Source of the DNA: CAYFMP01 sp964344215 | GTDB taxonomy: Bacteria; Pseudomonadota; Alphaproteobacteria; Rhodospirillales; Casp-alpha2 | DNA: 64,000 nucleotides | Reading direction: 5' to 3' | Assembly: GCA_964344215.1 (NCBI GenBank) | Contig: CAYFMP010000002.1 | Coordinates: forward strand, 1-64,000 | In this document: in pieces, positions 17,105-25,138 of the stretch | Layout: the number at the start of each line of letters is the position of its first letter | Position numbering within the stretch: the stretch's first letter is position 1 | Made by a program: the position numbers and the translations under genes | The notes under the pieces: generated by a model | Told to the model about the DNA's origin: nothing | Database searches by the model: none | Seen by the model: the letters and a program-made list of their open reading frames with translations, nothing else

Positions 17105-20100
17105 GCCTGCCGCCTGTCCGAGGGCACGGGCGCGCCGGCCAGCTCCGTCAACAGGGCGCGGGTATGGTTGAGCCGTGGCCGCCACAGTTCGCGGGCCTGC
17201 GCCTCGAGCAATCGCTCGGCGATTTCCTTCAAGGCGGTCGGGTTGTGTTCGGCGATGAAGTCGCGCACGGTTTCGTCGTCGATGTAGGCCTCGAAGACGG
17301 CGTCGAAGTGATGGTCCTTGACGCAGTGCGCGGTGGCTTGGAAGGCGAACAGGTAATCGACCGTCGCCGCCATCTCGAAGGCGCCCTTGTAGCCGTGGCG
17401 CATGACACCCTCGATCCACTTCGGATTGACGGCGCGGGCCCGGACGATGCGGCCGATCTCGTCCTCGAGCGTGCGGATTCTCGGGCTTTCGGGCCTGGAG
17501 TGGTCGTTGTGGTAGACCGCCGGCTGGACCCCGGACAAGTGGCGGACGGCCGCCGTGATGCCGCCCTCGAACTGATAGTAATCGTCCGAATCGAGGAGGT
17601 CGTGCTCGCGGTTGTCCTGGTTGTGGAGGACCGCTTCGGTCGATTTCAGGCGAGTCTCGAACAGGCTGTGCCGGGCCGCCCCTTCTGATCCCGCCCCGTA
17701 GGCATACCCGCCCCAGGCCACGTAGGCCCGGGCCAGGTCGGCGTCGGTCCGCCAGCCCTTCTCGTCGATCAGCGCCTGCAGGCCGGCTCCGTAGGCGCCC
17801 GGCTTCGAGCCGAACACCCGAAAGCCCGCCCGCCGTTCGGCCTCGTCGGCGTCGAGGCCGGCCGCACGCAGCTCGACCTCCTCGGCCCTCACCCGTTCGG
17901 CGATCGGGTTGTCGGCGGCCTGCTCGTCGAGAGCGGCGACGGTGCGGACCGCCGAATCGAAGAGATCGATGAGCGCAGGGAAGGCATCGCGGAAGAACCC
18001 CGATACCCGGAGCGTGACGTCGACCCGAGGCCGGTCGAGGACCGAGACCGGCAGCACCTCGAACCCGGTGACCCGCCTCGATGCCGCATCCCAGGTCGGC
18101 CGCACCCCCATCAGTGCCAGCCCTTGCGCGATGTCGTCGCCGCCGGTGCGCATGTTCGACGTTCCCCAGGCGCTCAAGGCGACCGTTTTCGGCCAGTTGC
18201 CGTGTTCCTGGGCGAAAGCCTCGATCCACAGCCCGGCCGACTTCCACCCCAAGGCCCAAGCCGCCGGCGTCGGCACCGTGCGGGTATCGACCGAATAGAA
18301 ATTGCGCCCGGTCGGCAGCACGTCGAGGCGGCCACGGGTCGGCGCGCCGGAAGGCCCCGGTTCGACGAAACGCCCCGACAGCGCCCGCACCAGCCCGGCG
18401 ACCTCGGCCGCGCCCGAGGCCTCGACGGCGGGGCGGATGTCGGCGTCGAGCCGATCGAGGACGGCCAGGCTCGCCGTCCACGACGGATCGGGCCGGACGC
18501 GCCCGGACACCAGATCGGAGGCCAGCCCCTCAAGGCGCTCGACGGTGTCCCCGGCTGTCCGCCAGGCGTCTTCCCCATCGGCCAACGGAGCCGGGCGCGG
18601 TCCCGGCCACGGCGCACCCAAGTCGCAGTCGAGGGGATCGAAACCGAGGCCGAGGTCGTCGGCCAACGCCCGATGCAGGGAAGCGCCGCCGTCGCCGTCG
18701 CCCCGCGGCACCCGGACCAGGGCGACCAGCAGGTCGTCGAGCAGTCGGCCCTCGGGCGCAATCCCGAAAATGTGGAGGCCGTCTCTGATCTGCATCTCCT
18801 TGAGCTCGCAGAGGTAGGTGTCGAGTTTGGCGAGCGCCCGTTCGTCGTCGTCGCCCCCCTCGATGCCGCAATCGGCATCGATCCCGCTCGAGCGGCACAA
18901 CGACAGGATTTCGCGCTTCAGCACCTTGAGGCGCCTAGGATCGACGCCGGCCGCCTCGTAGTATTCGTCGACCAGTTGCTCGAGGTCGCTGAGCGGACCG
19001 TAGCTTTCGGCCCGGGTCAGCGGCGGCGTCAGGTGGTCGACGACGACGGCGGCGGTCCGCCGCTTGGCTTGGGTGCCCTCGCCGGGGTCGTTGACGATGA
19101 ACGGATAGACGTTGGGCAACGGCCCCAGCGCCGCTTCCGGGTAGCACGCCTCCGACAGCGCCAGCGCCTTGCCGGGCAGCCATTCGAGGTTGCCGTGCTT
19201 GCCGAAGTGGACGACGGCGTCGGCCGCGAAGGCGCTCCTGATCCAGGCGTAGAAGGCGAGGTAACCGTGCGGCGGCACCAAGTCGGGGTCGTGGTAGCTG
19301 GCCTGCGGGTCGATGTGGTAGCCGCGCGCCGGCTGCAGGCCGATGGCGACGTTGCCGAGGCGGAAGGCGGGTATGGCGAAGCGGCCGCAATCGACCTCGC
19401 CGGCGATATGGAAGGGATCGGCCTCGGGCGCTCCCCAGCGCGCCGTCACCGCGTCCCGCACGCGCCTCGGCAGGCCACCGAAGAAGACCTGGTAGTCGGC
19501 CATCGACAGCGTCTCGCTTATGTCTCGTGAAGCAGGGTCGGCTTCGGCGTTGGTCGGACCGACGGCCAGTTTGGCGATCAACGCGTCGCCGCTCTCGGGG
19601 ATCGGGCCGACGGCGAATCCGCCCTCTTCGAGGGCGCCGAGCGCCCTGACGACGCCGGCCGGCGTGTCGAGACCGACGCCGTTGCCGATGCGGCCGTCGC
19701 GGTTCGGGTAGTTGGCGAGGACGACGGCGACGCGGCGCTCGCCCGCCGCCTTGCGGCGCAACTTCACCCAACCGGCGGCCAGCCGGCAGACGAAGGCGAT
19801 GCGATCGGCGAGAGGTTCGTAGTGGACGATGTCGGTCTCGGTGAGCGAATCGCGGCGGCTCAGGCCCTTGAAGGAGACGGCGCGGCTCAGCAGCCGGCCG
19901 TCGACTTCCGGCAGGGCCACGTTCATGGCGATGTCGCGGGCCGACAGCCCCCGCGTCGTCTCGCGCCAGGCTTCCTCGTTGCCGCCCGAGAACACCACCT
20001 GGAGGACGACCGGTCCGCCACCGTCGGTGCCGTCGAGCGGTGACGGTCGCCATGGCCGGCCCGGACCTGAGACGGCAAAACCGGTGGCGTTGAGGACGAC

Positions 20101-20889
20101 GTCGGCCGGCGCCTCGGCCAGCAGGTTTTCCACGGTCGCCGCCGACACCGGGTCCTTGAGGCTGGTCACGAACAGCGGCAACGGGTTGAGAGCTGCGTCT
20201 TGCAGCCCTTCGATCAGCGCATCGACGACGACGGTGTTGGCGGCCTGGACCAAGGCCCGGTAGAAGACGACCGCCGCCGTCGGCAGGTCGTCGCGCCAGT
20301 GGGCGCGGACGGCGTCCAGGTCCGGCGCCGTCGCCGCCGGCCAATACAGCCCGGCCGGCACCAGCGGCCTGGGCTCGATCCAGTCGGCCGTGCGCCCGAT
20401 CAGGTCGGCGGCAAAGTTGAGGAAATTGCGGGCGTTGTCCGGCCCGCCGTGAACGCAGTACTGCCACAGGCGGTGCTGGGCGTCGGCCGGCAGGGTCGAC
20501 AGCTCGGCCAACTCCGGGTCCGGTTGGTCGTCGCCGGGAACGAAGGCGAGCCGGATGCCTTGGCGCCGGCACAGCGCCGCCACCTGGTCTGCGCCGTAGG
20601 GCCAGTAGCCGCGACCGCCGAGCAGGCGAACCACGACCAGCCGGGCGTGCGCGATGACCGCCTCGCAATGGAGATCGACCGACATGTTGTGGCCGAGGTG
20701 CAGCAGGCTGGCTAGGCGCAGGCTCGGCCGGTCCGGGTTCTCTTTGGTGAGGATGGCGTGCTGGGCGGCCAGCGACGCCAGCTCCGAATCGGCGGCCGAC
20801 AGAAAGACGATGTCGCCGGGCGTCTGGCCGAGATCGACGGCCTCGGCGCCGTCGGTGATGGTCCCCGGCTGGGCGGCCAGGAGGTGCAT
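17101..20889 (-). CDS. cobN: Cobaltochelatase large subunit
   Basis: This 1262-residue protein has the usual CobN size and is related to the BchH/ChlH subunit of magnesium chelatase. In the cobalt-late route it binds hydrogenobyrinic acid a,c-diamide and, with the AAA+ subunits CobS and CobT, inserts Co2+ at the cost of ATP. Recognisable segments are VVVLANYPNRDGRIGNGVG-like residues near 395, HFGKHGNLEWLPGKALALS near 565 and the C-terminal HNQDNREHDLLDSDDYYQFEGG-type region. No cobS/cobT chelatase subunits are in the window. The ATG directly abuts the cobW stop, and the stop overlaps the EamA start. Confidence 0.96.
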   Translation of the reverse strand: MHLLAAQPGTITDGAEAVDLGQTPGDIVFLSAADSELASLAAQHAILTKENPDRPSLRLASLLHLGHNMSVDLHCEAVIAHARLVVVRLLGGRGYWPYGADQVAALCRRQGIRLAFVPGDDQPDPELAELSTLPADAQHRLWQYCVHGGPDNARNFLNFAADLIGRTADWIEPRPLVPAGLYWPAATAPDLDAVRAHWRDDLPTAAVVFYRALVQAANTVVVDALIEGLQDAALNPLPLFVTSLKDPVSAATVENLLAEAPADVVLNATGFAVSGPGRPWRPSPLDGTDGGGPVVLQVVFSGGNEEAWRETTRGLSARDIAMNVALPEVDGRLLSRAVSFKGLSRRDSLTETDIVHYEPLADRIAFVCRLAAGWVKLRRKAAGERRVAVVLANYPNRDGRIGNGVGLDTPAGVVRALGALEEGGFAVGPIPESGDALIAKLAVGPTNAEADPASRDISETLSMADYQVFFGGLPRRVRDAVTARWGAPEADPFHIAGEVDCGRFAIPAFRLGNVAIGLQPARGYHIDPQASYHDPDLVPPHGYLAFYAWIRSAFAADAVVHFGKHGNLEWLPGKALALSEACYPEAALGPLPNVYPFIVNDPGEGTQAKRRTAAVVVDHLTPPLTRAESYGPLSDLEQLVDEYYEAAGVDPRRLKVLKREILSLCRSSGIDADCGIEGGDDDERALAKLDTYLCELKEMQIRDGLHIFGIAPEGRLLDDLLVALVRVPRGDGDGGASLHRALADDLGLGFDPLDCDLGAPWPGPRPAPLADGEDAWRTAGDTVERLEGLASDLVSGRVRPDPSWTASLAVLDRLDADIRPAVEASGAAEVAGLVRALSGRFVEPGPSGAPTRGRLDVLPTGRNFYSVDTRTVPTPAAWALGWKSAGLWIEAFAQEHGNWPKTVALSAWGTSNMRTGGDDIAQGLALMGVRPTWDAASRRVTGFEVLPVSVLDRPRVDVTLRVSGFFRDAFPALIDLFDSAVRTVAALDEQAADNPIAERVRAEEVELRAAGLDADEAERRAGFRVFGSKPGAYGAGLQALIDEKGWRTDADLARAYVAWGGYAYGAGSEGAARHSLFETRLKSTEAVLHNQDNREHDLLDSDDYYQFEGGITAAVRHLSGVQPAVYHNDHSRPESPRIRTLEDEIGRIVRARAVNPKWIEGVMRHGYKGAFEMAATVDYLFAFQATAHCVKDHHFDAVFEAYIDDETVRDFIAEHNPTALKEIAERLLEAQARELWRPRLNHTRALLTELAGAPVPSDRRQA

Positions 20890-21921
20890 CTATCCCTCGC
20901 GCCCGATGGCGGCGGCGATGGCGGCGCGGTCGAGGCCGGTTTCGCCGATGACGACCAGTTCCGAACGGCGTTCCTCGTCCGTCCCCCACGGCCGGTCGTA
21001 GTAGCGCTCGATGCGGGCGCCGACCGCCTGCACGACGTGGCGGCGCTCCTTTCCAGGCACGTGAACGAAGCCCTTGACGCGGAGGATGTCGTGACGGACG
21101 GCGGCGTCGGCGAGCCGCGTCTCCAGGCCGTAGGGATCGTCGATGGGCCCAAGCGAGACGACGAAGCTCTCGAACTCGTCGTGGTCGTGGTCCACTTCGC
21201 CGTCGTGATGGGTGCGGCGTTGTTCGATGACCTGCTCGACGCCGACGCCTAGGCCGAGGACGACGCGCGGGTCGACGGCACCGCGGCGGGCGGTGACGAT
21301 GCGGACAGCCGGCCCCAGGCTGCGGCCGATATCGTCGGCAAGCGCGCCCAGGGCGTCGCCGGCGAGAAGGTCGGTCTTGTTCAGCACCACCATGTCGGCG
21401 GCCAGCAGCTGGTCCTCGAACACCTCTTCCAGCGGCGTGTCATGATCGAGCGCCGGGTCGCTGTCGCGGGCCTTGCGAACGGCGTTGGGATCGTCGGCGA
21501 ACCGGCCTTCGTCGACGGCCGGCGCATCGACCACGGCGACGACGCCGTCGACGGTGACACGGGACTTGATCTCCGGCCAGTTGAAGGCCTGGACAAGCGG
21601 TTTCGGCAGCGCCAGCCCGGACGTTTCGATAACGATATGATCGGGCGGGTCGGTGCGCTCCAACAGGTCTTCCATGACCGGCAGGAAATCGTCGGCCACC
21701 GTGCAGCAAATGCAGCCGTTGGCGAGCTCGATGACGTCGTCGTCGGCGCACCCTTCGATGCCGCAACCGGTGATCATCTCGCGGTCGATGCCGAGATCTC
21801 CGAACTCGTTGATGACCAAAGCAAGGCGCCTGCCGCCGGCGTTCTCCAACAGGTGACGGATCAGGGTCGTCTTGCCGGCGCCCAGGAAACCGGTGACGAC
21901 GGTGGTGGGTATCTTGCTCAT
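20890..21921 (-). CDS. cobW: CobW, G3E-family GTPase metallochaperone
   Basis: A 343-residue GTPase with the P-loop GFLGAGKT, the conserved metal motif GCICC and the NKTD specificity motif. A histidine/acid-rich segment (HHDGEVDHDHDE) lies near residue 245, and the C-terminal CobW domain follows. The family supplies metals to target proteins in a GTP-dependent way; CobW is proposed to deliver Co2+ for cobalamin synthesis. Its placement immediately upstream of cobN, with no gap, supports a cobalt role rather than zinc. It begins ten bases after cobU. Confidence 0.94.
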   Translation of the reverse strand: MSKIPTTVVTGFLGAGKTTLIRHLLENAGGRRLALVINEFGDLGIDREMITGCGIEGCADDDVIELANGCICCTVADDFLPVMEDLLERTDPPDHIVIETSGLALPKPLVQAFNWPEIKSRVTVDGVVAVVDAPAVDEGRFADDPNAVRKARDSDPALDHDTPLEEVFEDQLLAADMVVLNKTDLLAGDALGALADDIGRSLGPAVRIVTARRGAVDPRVVLGLGVGVEQVIEQRRTHHDGEVDHDHDEFESFVVSLGPIDDPYGLETRLADAAVRHDILRVKGFVHVPGKERRHVVQAVGARIERYYDRPWGTDEERRSELVVIGETGLDRAAIAAAIGREG

Positions 21922-21931
21922 GGGCGTTCTT

Positions 21932-22465
21932 TCAAGACGTGCGGTCTTTCAAGATGGTAGGCAGGCCGGCGGTAATCAAGACGACGCTGTCGGCGACCCC
22001 GGCAATTACCTGATTCATGCGCCCGGCGCAATCGGCAAATCGCCGGGCCAATGCATTTTCCGGAACGATGCCCTGACCGACTTCGTTGGAGACCAGGACG
22101 ACCGGGCCGGACGACCGACCGAGCGCTTCGACGAGGATATCGGTTTCGGCTTCCGGATCGCGGCCGGCCGCCATCAGGTTCGACAACCACAGCGTCAGGC
22201 AGTCGACCAGGATGGGACGCTCGGGGCGGGCCTCGCGACCGAGCGCGGCGGCAACCTCGAGCGGTTCCTCCAACGTTTCCCAGGTGCTGCCACGGCGCTC
22301 GCGGTGGCGGCGGATGCGTTCGGCCATTTCGGCGTCGCCGGCTTCGGCGGTGGCCAGATAGAGGCCGGAAGCGGTCGCCTCGACCAGGCTCTCGGCGTAG
22401 CGGCTCTTGCCCGAACGGGCACCGCCAAGAACCAGGGTCACGCGCGGGCTATCGGCGGCGGCCAT
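21932..22465 (-). CDS. cobU: Adenosylcobinamide kinase / adenosylcobinamide-phosphate guanylyltransferase
   Basis: A 177-residue bifunctional enzyme (CobU in Salmonella, CobP in Pseudomonas denitrificans naming). It phosphorylates adenosylcobinamide and then transfers GMP to give GDP-cobinamide. The P-loop GGARSGKSRYAE, the LVDCLTLWLSNL segment and SNEVGQGIVP are all intact. It is six bases downstream of the histidine phosphatase gene and ten bases upstream of cobW. Confidence 0.95.
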   Translation of the reverse strand: MAAADSPRVTLVLGGARSGKSRYAESLVEATASGLYLATAEAGDAEMAERIRRHRERRGSTWETLEEPLEVAAALGREARPERPILVDCLTLWLSNLMAAGRDPEAETDILVEALGRSSGPVVLVSNEVGQGIVPENALARRFADCAGRMNQVIAGVADSVVLITAGLPTILKDRTS

Positions 22466-22471
22466 TTCCGT

Positions 22472-23113
22472 TTACTCCCCGAAAGCCCGCGGCGGATGGT
22501 TGATGCCGACCACCCGCCAGGCCCCGCCGCGGCCCCGGAGCAGTCCGCCTTCGACGTGCTCCAGGCGGGTCACCGAGAGGGTATGGACGGTAAACGACAT
22601 GCCGCCCTCCGGCTCCAGGCCCATGGCGTGGGCGATGGCGGCTCGGATGGTGCCGCCATGGGCGACGGCGACGATGTCCTTGTCTGCGTGTTCGGCGGTA
22701 TAGCGATCGATGACGGCGCCGGCGCGCTCGATCAGATCGGCGAAGCTCTCACCGCCCGGCGGCGCGTTGCGGGCCGGCTGCTCCCAGAAAGCGTCGTAGA
22801 GCGTGACGTCGCGGGTCCTCATCTCGTCCCAGTTGCTGCCCTGCCAGTCGCCGAAATCCTGCTCGCCCAGATTCTCCTCGACGATCGGAGCGGGGAAATC
22901 GAGTCCGGCCTCGGCAATGGCGGCGGCGGTCTCGCGGGCCCGCGTCAGATGGCTGGTCAGCCACACCGCATCGCCCGGCAGGATGCGGGCCAGCGCCGCA
23001 AACGATTCGGCATCCGAGGTGTCGCAGGCGACGTCGTCGGCCCCGTAGATGACGCCGTCGACGCCGACGACGGGGGCGTGACGCACCCACCACCAACGGG
23101 TCGTCGCGCTCAT
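22472..23113 (-). CDS. Histidine phosphatase family protein, probable alpha-ribazole phosphatase
   Basis: A 213-residue member of the phosphoglycerate mutase-like histidine phosphatases. The catalytic histidine lies in VRHAP near residue 11 and a second histidine in VAHGGTIRAAIAH near residue 150. The RHG signature is varied to RHA. The start overlaps the cobS stop as ATGA, and cobU follows closely, so it probably dephosphorylates alpha-ribazole phosphate or adenosylcobalamin phosphate, the role of Salmonella CobC. That symbol is not used here because in the P. denitrificans scheme CobC is a different enzyme. Substrate is inferred from context. Confidence 0.85.
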   Translation of the reverse strand: MSATTRWWWVRHAPVVGVDGVIYGADDVACDTSDAESFAALARILPGDAVWLTSHLTRARETAAAIAEAGLDFPAPIVEENLGEQDFGDWQGSNWDEMRTRDVTLYDAFWEQPARNAPPGGESFADLIERAGAVIDRYTAEHADKDIVAVAHGGTIRAAIAHAMGLEPEGGMSFTVHTLSVTRLEHVEGGLLRGRGGAWRVVGINHPPRAFGE

Positions 23114-23910
23114 AGGACGGCCGCTCCGGCGGCGATGATGGCGGCGGTCTCGGCCGCTTGCTGGACGGCGCCGAGCACGTCGCCGCTGATGCCGGCGATC
23201 TGCCGGCGCGCCCACCAGGCGAGCAGCGCCGCCGCCGCCGCCGCCGCCAGCAGCGCGATCAGACCGGCCCACCAACCGAGAAAGGCAAGTCCGCCGAGGC
23301 CGCCCAGCACCAGCGCCGTCCAGGCGGTCTCGGCGTCGGGCCGTCCGGCGCCGGCCGCCAACCCGTCGTCGCGGGCCAGCGGCGCGCGGTGCATGACCAT
23401 CGGCAGCATGGCGCGCGACAGCACGGCGGCGGCAACCAGCGACGCCGCCGCCAGGCCCGGTCCCGGCAGACCGCCCAGCACGGCGGCCCGGATACCGACG
23501 CTGAAGACGACGGCGACAACCCCGAAGGCGCCGATCCGACTGTCGCGCATGATCGCCAACTTGGCGTCGCGGGTGGCACCGCCGCCGAAGCCGTCGGCGA
23601 CGTCGGCCAGGCCGTCCTCGTGGAGCGCTCCGGTCACCAGAGCGGCCAGGGCGAGCCCGACCAGGGCACACGCCATCGGGTGCAGGTCGAGTTGCGCCGC
23701 CGCCAGCAGGCCGCCGCCGGCGATCAGTCCGACCACCAGCCCGACCAGGGGAAAGGCGCGCGAGGCGCCGGCCAGCGACGCCGGCGCCAGGCCGCCGACG
23801 GGCCGCACCGGAATGCGGGTCAGGAACGCCGTCGAGACGGCGAAATCGCGACTCCAACCACCGAACAAGGTTGATGCGGCAGCCCCGCTAGGGTCGTTCG
23901 GCGAAGTCAT
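23110..23910 (-). CDS. cobS: Adenosylcobinamide-GDP ribazoletransferase (cobalamin synthase)
   Basis: A 266-residue integral membrane enzyme that joins GDP-cobinamide with alpha-ribazole (or its phosphate), the last assembly step. The HEDGLADVADGFGGG motif near residue 90, with its acidic metal-binding residues, identifies CobS (CobV in P. denitrificans naming). RDSRIGAFG and several transmembrane helices follow. The ATG at 23910 is preceded by GGAAG; the open frame continues 42 codons upstream without homology. It is the first gene of the long minus-strand cobalamin run and diverges from cobT. It is not the CobS subunit of cobaltochelatase. Confidence 0.94.
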   Translation of the reverse strand: MTSPNDPSGAAASTLFGGWSRDFAVSTAFLTRIPVRPVGGLAPASLAGASRAFPLVGLVVGLIAGGGLLAAAQLDLHPMACALVGLALAALVTGALHEDGLADVADGFGGGATRDAKLAIMRDSRIGAFGVVAVVFSVGIRAAVLGGLPGPGLAAASLVAAAVLSRAMLPMVMHRAPLARDDGLAAGAGRPDAETAWTALVLGGLGGLAFLGWWAGLIALLAAAAAAALLAWWARRQIAGISGDVLGAVQQAAETAAIIAAGAAVL

Positions 23911-24091
23911 CTTTTTTCTTCCATGGCGTGTCGCTTTTCGCTGCAAGGTCCAGCCGGTTTCGGTTATAGGTGAGGCGAGGCGGAAAGGAAATGCCGCACC
24001 AATGACCGGATCCCGAGGAATACCGCCGATGGTCACCGGACAAGGGAGGCGTTGATCCGGAGCGGGCGGCGGCTTTTGTCAACCGGGTCCT

Positions 24092-24101
24092 NNNNNNNNN
24101 N
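24092..24101. other. Assembly gap (ten Ns)
   Basis: Ten consecutive undetermined bases lie between divergent cobS and cobT, two bases before the cobT ATG. The true gap length is unknown. The cobT ribosome site and any promoter or riboswitch there cannot be read. The cobS/cobT pairing across it makes biological sense, so a chimeric join is unlikely but not excluded. Confidence 0.98.
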
Positions 24102-24103
24102 CG

Positions 24104-25138
24104 ATGACGCTGTCGCCCCCCAACATACAGAATTTCGACGACCTGCGCCGGGCGCTTGTTGATTTGCCGGGGCCGGACGCCGCCGCCATCGCCGAAGCCG
24201 AACGCCGCGAGCCGCAGCTGACCAAGCCGCCGGGATCGCTGGGCCGCCTGGAGGAGCTGAGTTCGTGGCTGGCCGGTTGGCAGGGCCATCACCCGCCCCG
24301 CATGAGCACGCCGAAAGCGCACGTGTTCGCCGGCAACCACGGTATCGCGGCACAGGGCGTTTCCGCCTACCCGACCGAGGTGACGGTGCAGATGGTCGCC
24401 AATTTCGAGGCCGGCGGCGCCGCCATCAATCAACTGTGCAAGGCGTTCGGGGTCGAATTGTCGGTCGACGCCATGGCCCTGGAGAGGCCGGTCGCCGATT
24501 TCAGCAAGGAACCGGCGATGAGCGAAACCGAATGCGTCGACGCCATCGTCTTCGGCATGGGCGCGGTCGGCGACAATATCGATGTCCTGTGCCTGGGCGA
24601 GATGGGGATCGGCAATACGACGGCGGCGGCGGCGCTGTGTCTGGCTGTTCATGGCGGCGACGCCAAGGACTGGGTGGGGCCGGGAACCGGCGTCAGTGGC
24701 GATGCGCTGGCCCGCAAGGCCGGCGTCGTCGGCGATGCCGTCGACAAGCACGCCGTCGCTGTCACCGACGGCCTCGACGCGCTTCGCATGTTCGGCGGCC
24801 GCGAACTGGCGGCCATCGCGGGCGCCGTATTGGCTTCCCGCTTTCGCCGCGTTCCGGTGCTGTTGGACGGTTACGTGGTGTCGGCCGCCGCCGCCGCCCT
24901 CGAAGCCGTCCACTCCGGCGCCCTCGATCACTGTCAGGCGGCGCACGTCTCGGCCGAACCGGGTCATCGACGGCTTCTCGAGACTTTGGGCAAACGTCCG
25001 CTGCTGGAGATGAACATGCGCCTGGGCGAAGCCTCGGGCGCGGTGTTGGCGGTACCCATCTTGAGAGCGGCGGCAGCCTGCCACGGCGGTATGGCGACCT
25101 TCGCCGAGGCCGGTGTCAGCGACAAGGACGACGCTTAA
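24104..25138 (+). CDS. cobT: Nicotinate-nucleotide--dimethylbenzimidazole phosphoribosyltransferase
   Basis: A 344-residue enzyme that makes alpha-ribazole 5'-phosphate from nicotinate mononucleotide and DMB, the lower-ligand branch of cobalamin synthesis (CobU in P. denitrificans naming). It carries KPPGSLGRLE, the FAGNHGIAAQGVSAYP segment, the GIGNTTAAAAL loop and PLLEMNMRLGEASGA, whose glutamate is the catalytic base. The start lies two bases after the N run, so the ribosome site is not visible and an upstream start cannot be ruled out; the length is normal. The 3' end overlaps the antiporter gene by four bases tail to tail. Confidence 0.94.
   Translation: MTLSPPNIQNFDDLRRALVDLPGPDAAAIAEAERREPQLTKPPGSLGRLEELSSWLAGWQGHHPPRMSTPKAHVFAGNHGIAAQGVSAYPTEVTVQMVANFEAGGAAINQLCKAFGVELSVDAMALERPVADFSKEPAMSETECVDAIVFGMGAVGDNIDVLCLGEMGIGNTTAAAALCLAVHGGDAKDWVGPGTGVSGDALARKAGVVGDAVDKHAVAVTDGLDALRMFGGRELAAIAGAVLASRFRRVPVLLDGYVVSAAAAALEAVHSGALDHCQAAHVSAEPGHRRLLETLGKRPLLEMNMRLGEASGAVLAVPILRAAAACHGGMATFAEAGVSDKDDA

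Noticed and set aside
17164..17688. Plus-strand open frames within cobN, and similar ones antisense to gyrB, hldE and the antiporter.
   Set aside because: The opposite strand encodes well-recognised full-length enzymes; these frames have the composition of antisense shadows.
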